The notes beneath the pieces were generated by a model. That model was given only the letters and a program-made list of their open reading frames with translations. It searched no databases and had not been told where the DNA came from. A program made the position numbers and the translations under genes. Shown in pieces: positions 5,595 to 6,156 of a stretch of 6,156 nucleotides of DNA (position 1 is its first letter; every line of letters starts with the position of its first letter). The stretch covers positions 1 through 6,156 of the forward strand of contig JAGGZG010000083.1 of assembly GCA_021162125.1 (NCBI GenBank), in the 5' to 3' direction. Source of the stretch: Anaerolineae bacterium. GTDB lineage: Bacteria; Chloroflexota; Anaerolineae; JACIWR01.

Positions 5595-5616
5595 GCAAAG
5601 TGCGTCGCACCTTTGC
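5595..5616. repeat. Operator-like palindrome in the divergent intergenic region
   Basis: GTGCG T CGCAC (5600-5610) is a perfect odd-centred palindrome. With one extra C it extends to GCAAAG...CTTTGC arms (5595-5600 and 5611-5616). It lies between the divergent degV and secreted-protein promoters, about 50 bases upstream of the latter's -35 box, and has no following T-run. A second palindrome, TCCAATTGGA, sits at 5574-5583. A regulator-binding site is plausible but unproven. Nothing else is recognised in 5459-5666. Confidence 0.4.
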
Positions 5617-5666
5617 GGAGCCCGGGGTGGCTGCGCTGTGGCCCTACTCGTGCCGCCAAGTGGCTC

Positions 5667-5695
5667 TTGTCTTAATCTCCGTTTTGTGATAAACT
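5667..5695 (+). promoter_or_regulatory. Promoter of the secreted protein gene
   Basis: TTGTCT (5667-5672) and TAAACT (5690-5695) are separated by 17 bases, and TGA directly before the -10 box makes it an extended -10 (TGATAAACT). Each box matches 4 of 6 consensus bases. The predicted start is near 5702, leaving a leader of about 30 nt with the SD site GAGGAG (5718-5723). Confidence 0.5.
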
Positions 5696-5735
5696 TAGGC
5701 CGACTTTAAAAGCCGACGAGGAGAATACGTTGCGC

Positions 5736-6156
5736 ATGAAAAAGACCTTATCTTGCCTGCTGTTCATCGCTCTCTTCATTCCCGTCACCGTGTTACATGC
5801 CGCGCCTCCGGCCCAGGGAGTTGCCATCATCACCTCGCCCCAGGATAATGCCATAATCCGGGGCGTGGTATCCGTCACCGGGACGGCCACGCACCCTGAC
5901 TTCTGGCGGTACGATCTTTTCTATGCACCCGACCCCAATCCCACGGGCGATTGGATTTTCATAGAGGTGCACGAGAATATGGTCAACAATGGGCCGCTGG
6001 GCACCTGGGACACTACCCTCATACCTGATGGGGTGTATCAGTTGCGGCTACGTGTCATCCGCCGCGACAGCAACTACATTGAGTACATCGTCCACCAGAT
6101 CTCTATCGCCAACCGCCAGCCGACGGAGACCCCCACTCCGGAGGCTACCCCTACAC
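5736..6156 (+). CDS. Secreted protein with Ig-like domain and Thr/Pro linker (3' end missing)
   Basis: The frame is open from 5736 to the window end; 140 residues are visible with no stop. It begins with a signal peptide: Lys-Lys at 2-3, a hydrophobic core at about 5-20, and a likely cut after the Ala at 22 or 23. A beta-rich domain follows (about 28-126, opening VAIITSPQDNAIIRGVVSVTG). Its segments ATHPDFWRYDLFYAPDPNP, LGTWDTTLIPDGVYQLRLRV and YIEYIVHQISI fit an Ig/FN3-like fold common in exported Chloroflexota proteins. A Thr/Pro/Glu-rich linker starts at about 129 (PTETPTPEATPT) and runs off the edge, so a further domain or a cell-wall or membrane anchor probably follows. GAGGAG (5718-5723) lies 12 bases before this ATG but only 6 before an in-frame TTG at 5730, which would add two residues. 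It acts outside the membrane; function and ligand are unknown. Confidence 0.82.
   Translation, partial: MKKTLSCLLFIALFIPVTVLHAAPPAQGVAIITSPQDNAIIRGVVSVTGTATHPDFWRYDLFYAPDPNPTGDWIFIEVHENMVNNGPLGTWDTTLIPDGVYQLRLRVIRRDSNYIEYIVHQISIANRQPTETPTPEATPT

Noticed and set aside
5672..5890. Minus-strand 72-codon frame at the right end
   Set aside because: It overlaps the promoter, SD site and signal-peptide region of the clearly better supported plus-strand secreted protein gene.

Overview
The window looks like chromosomal DNA of a Chloroflexota bacterium, probably Anaerolineae-like and possibly thermophilic. Three things suggest this: a secreted protein at the right edge with the Ig-like domain plus Thr/Pro-rich linker style common in that class; a TtuB-TtuA pair, which in characterised thermophiles makes the heat-adaptive 2-thio modification of tRNA position 54; and moderately GC-rich DNA with clear Shine-Dalgarno (SD) sites and sigma-70/A-type promoters. 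The taxonomic placement is inference from memory of family style, not a search result.

Layout, left to right. Positions 1-403 hold no convincing protein gene. They are dense in inverted repeats and contain, on the minus strand, a strong promoter (378-406), an SD site followed by a three-codon reading frame (247-258), and a strong intrinsic terminator (198-245). This looks like a short independent RNA or an attenuated leader for a gene beyond the left edge. Next come four minus-strand transcription units. ttuB-ttuA (1539-404) has its own promoter. A stand-alone CheY-like receiver protein (2161-1745) is closed by a good terminator. A lone EF-G-family GTPase (4346-2277) has a near-consensus promoter and a structured leader of about 90 nt. 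A DegV-family fatty-acid-binding protein (5458-4601) is followed by a terminator-like hairpin. At the right edge, on the plus strand and divergent from degV, a secreted protein starts at 5736 and runs off the window.

The genes do not form one pathway. ttuB and ttuA work together: TtuB carries sulfur as a C-terminal thiocarboxylate and TtuA transfers it to tRNA. The others are single-gene units with housekeeping, signalling or envelope roles. The EF-G is not in a ribosomal-protein operon and has a Tyr where canonical EF-G has the catalytic His, so it is probably a paralogue of the EF-G-like (FusA2/EF-G-2) type.

I see no mobile element, CRISPR array, tRNA or rRNA. The least explained part is the non-coding left 400 bases.
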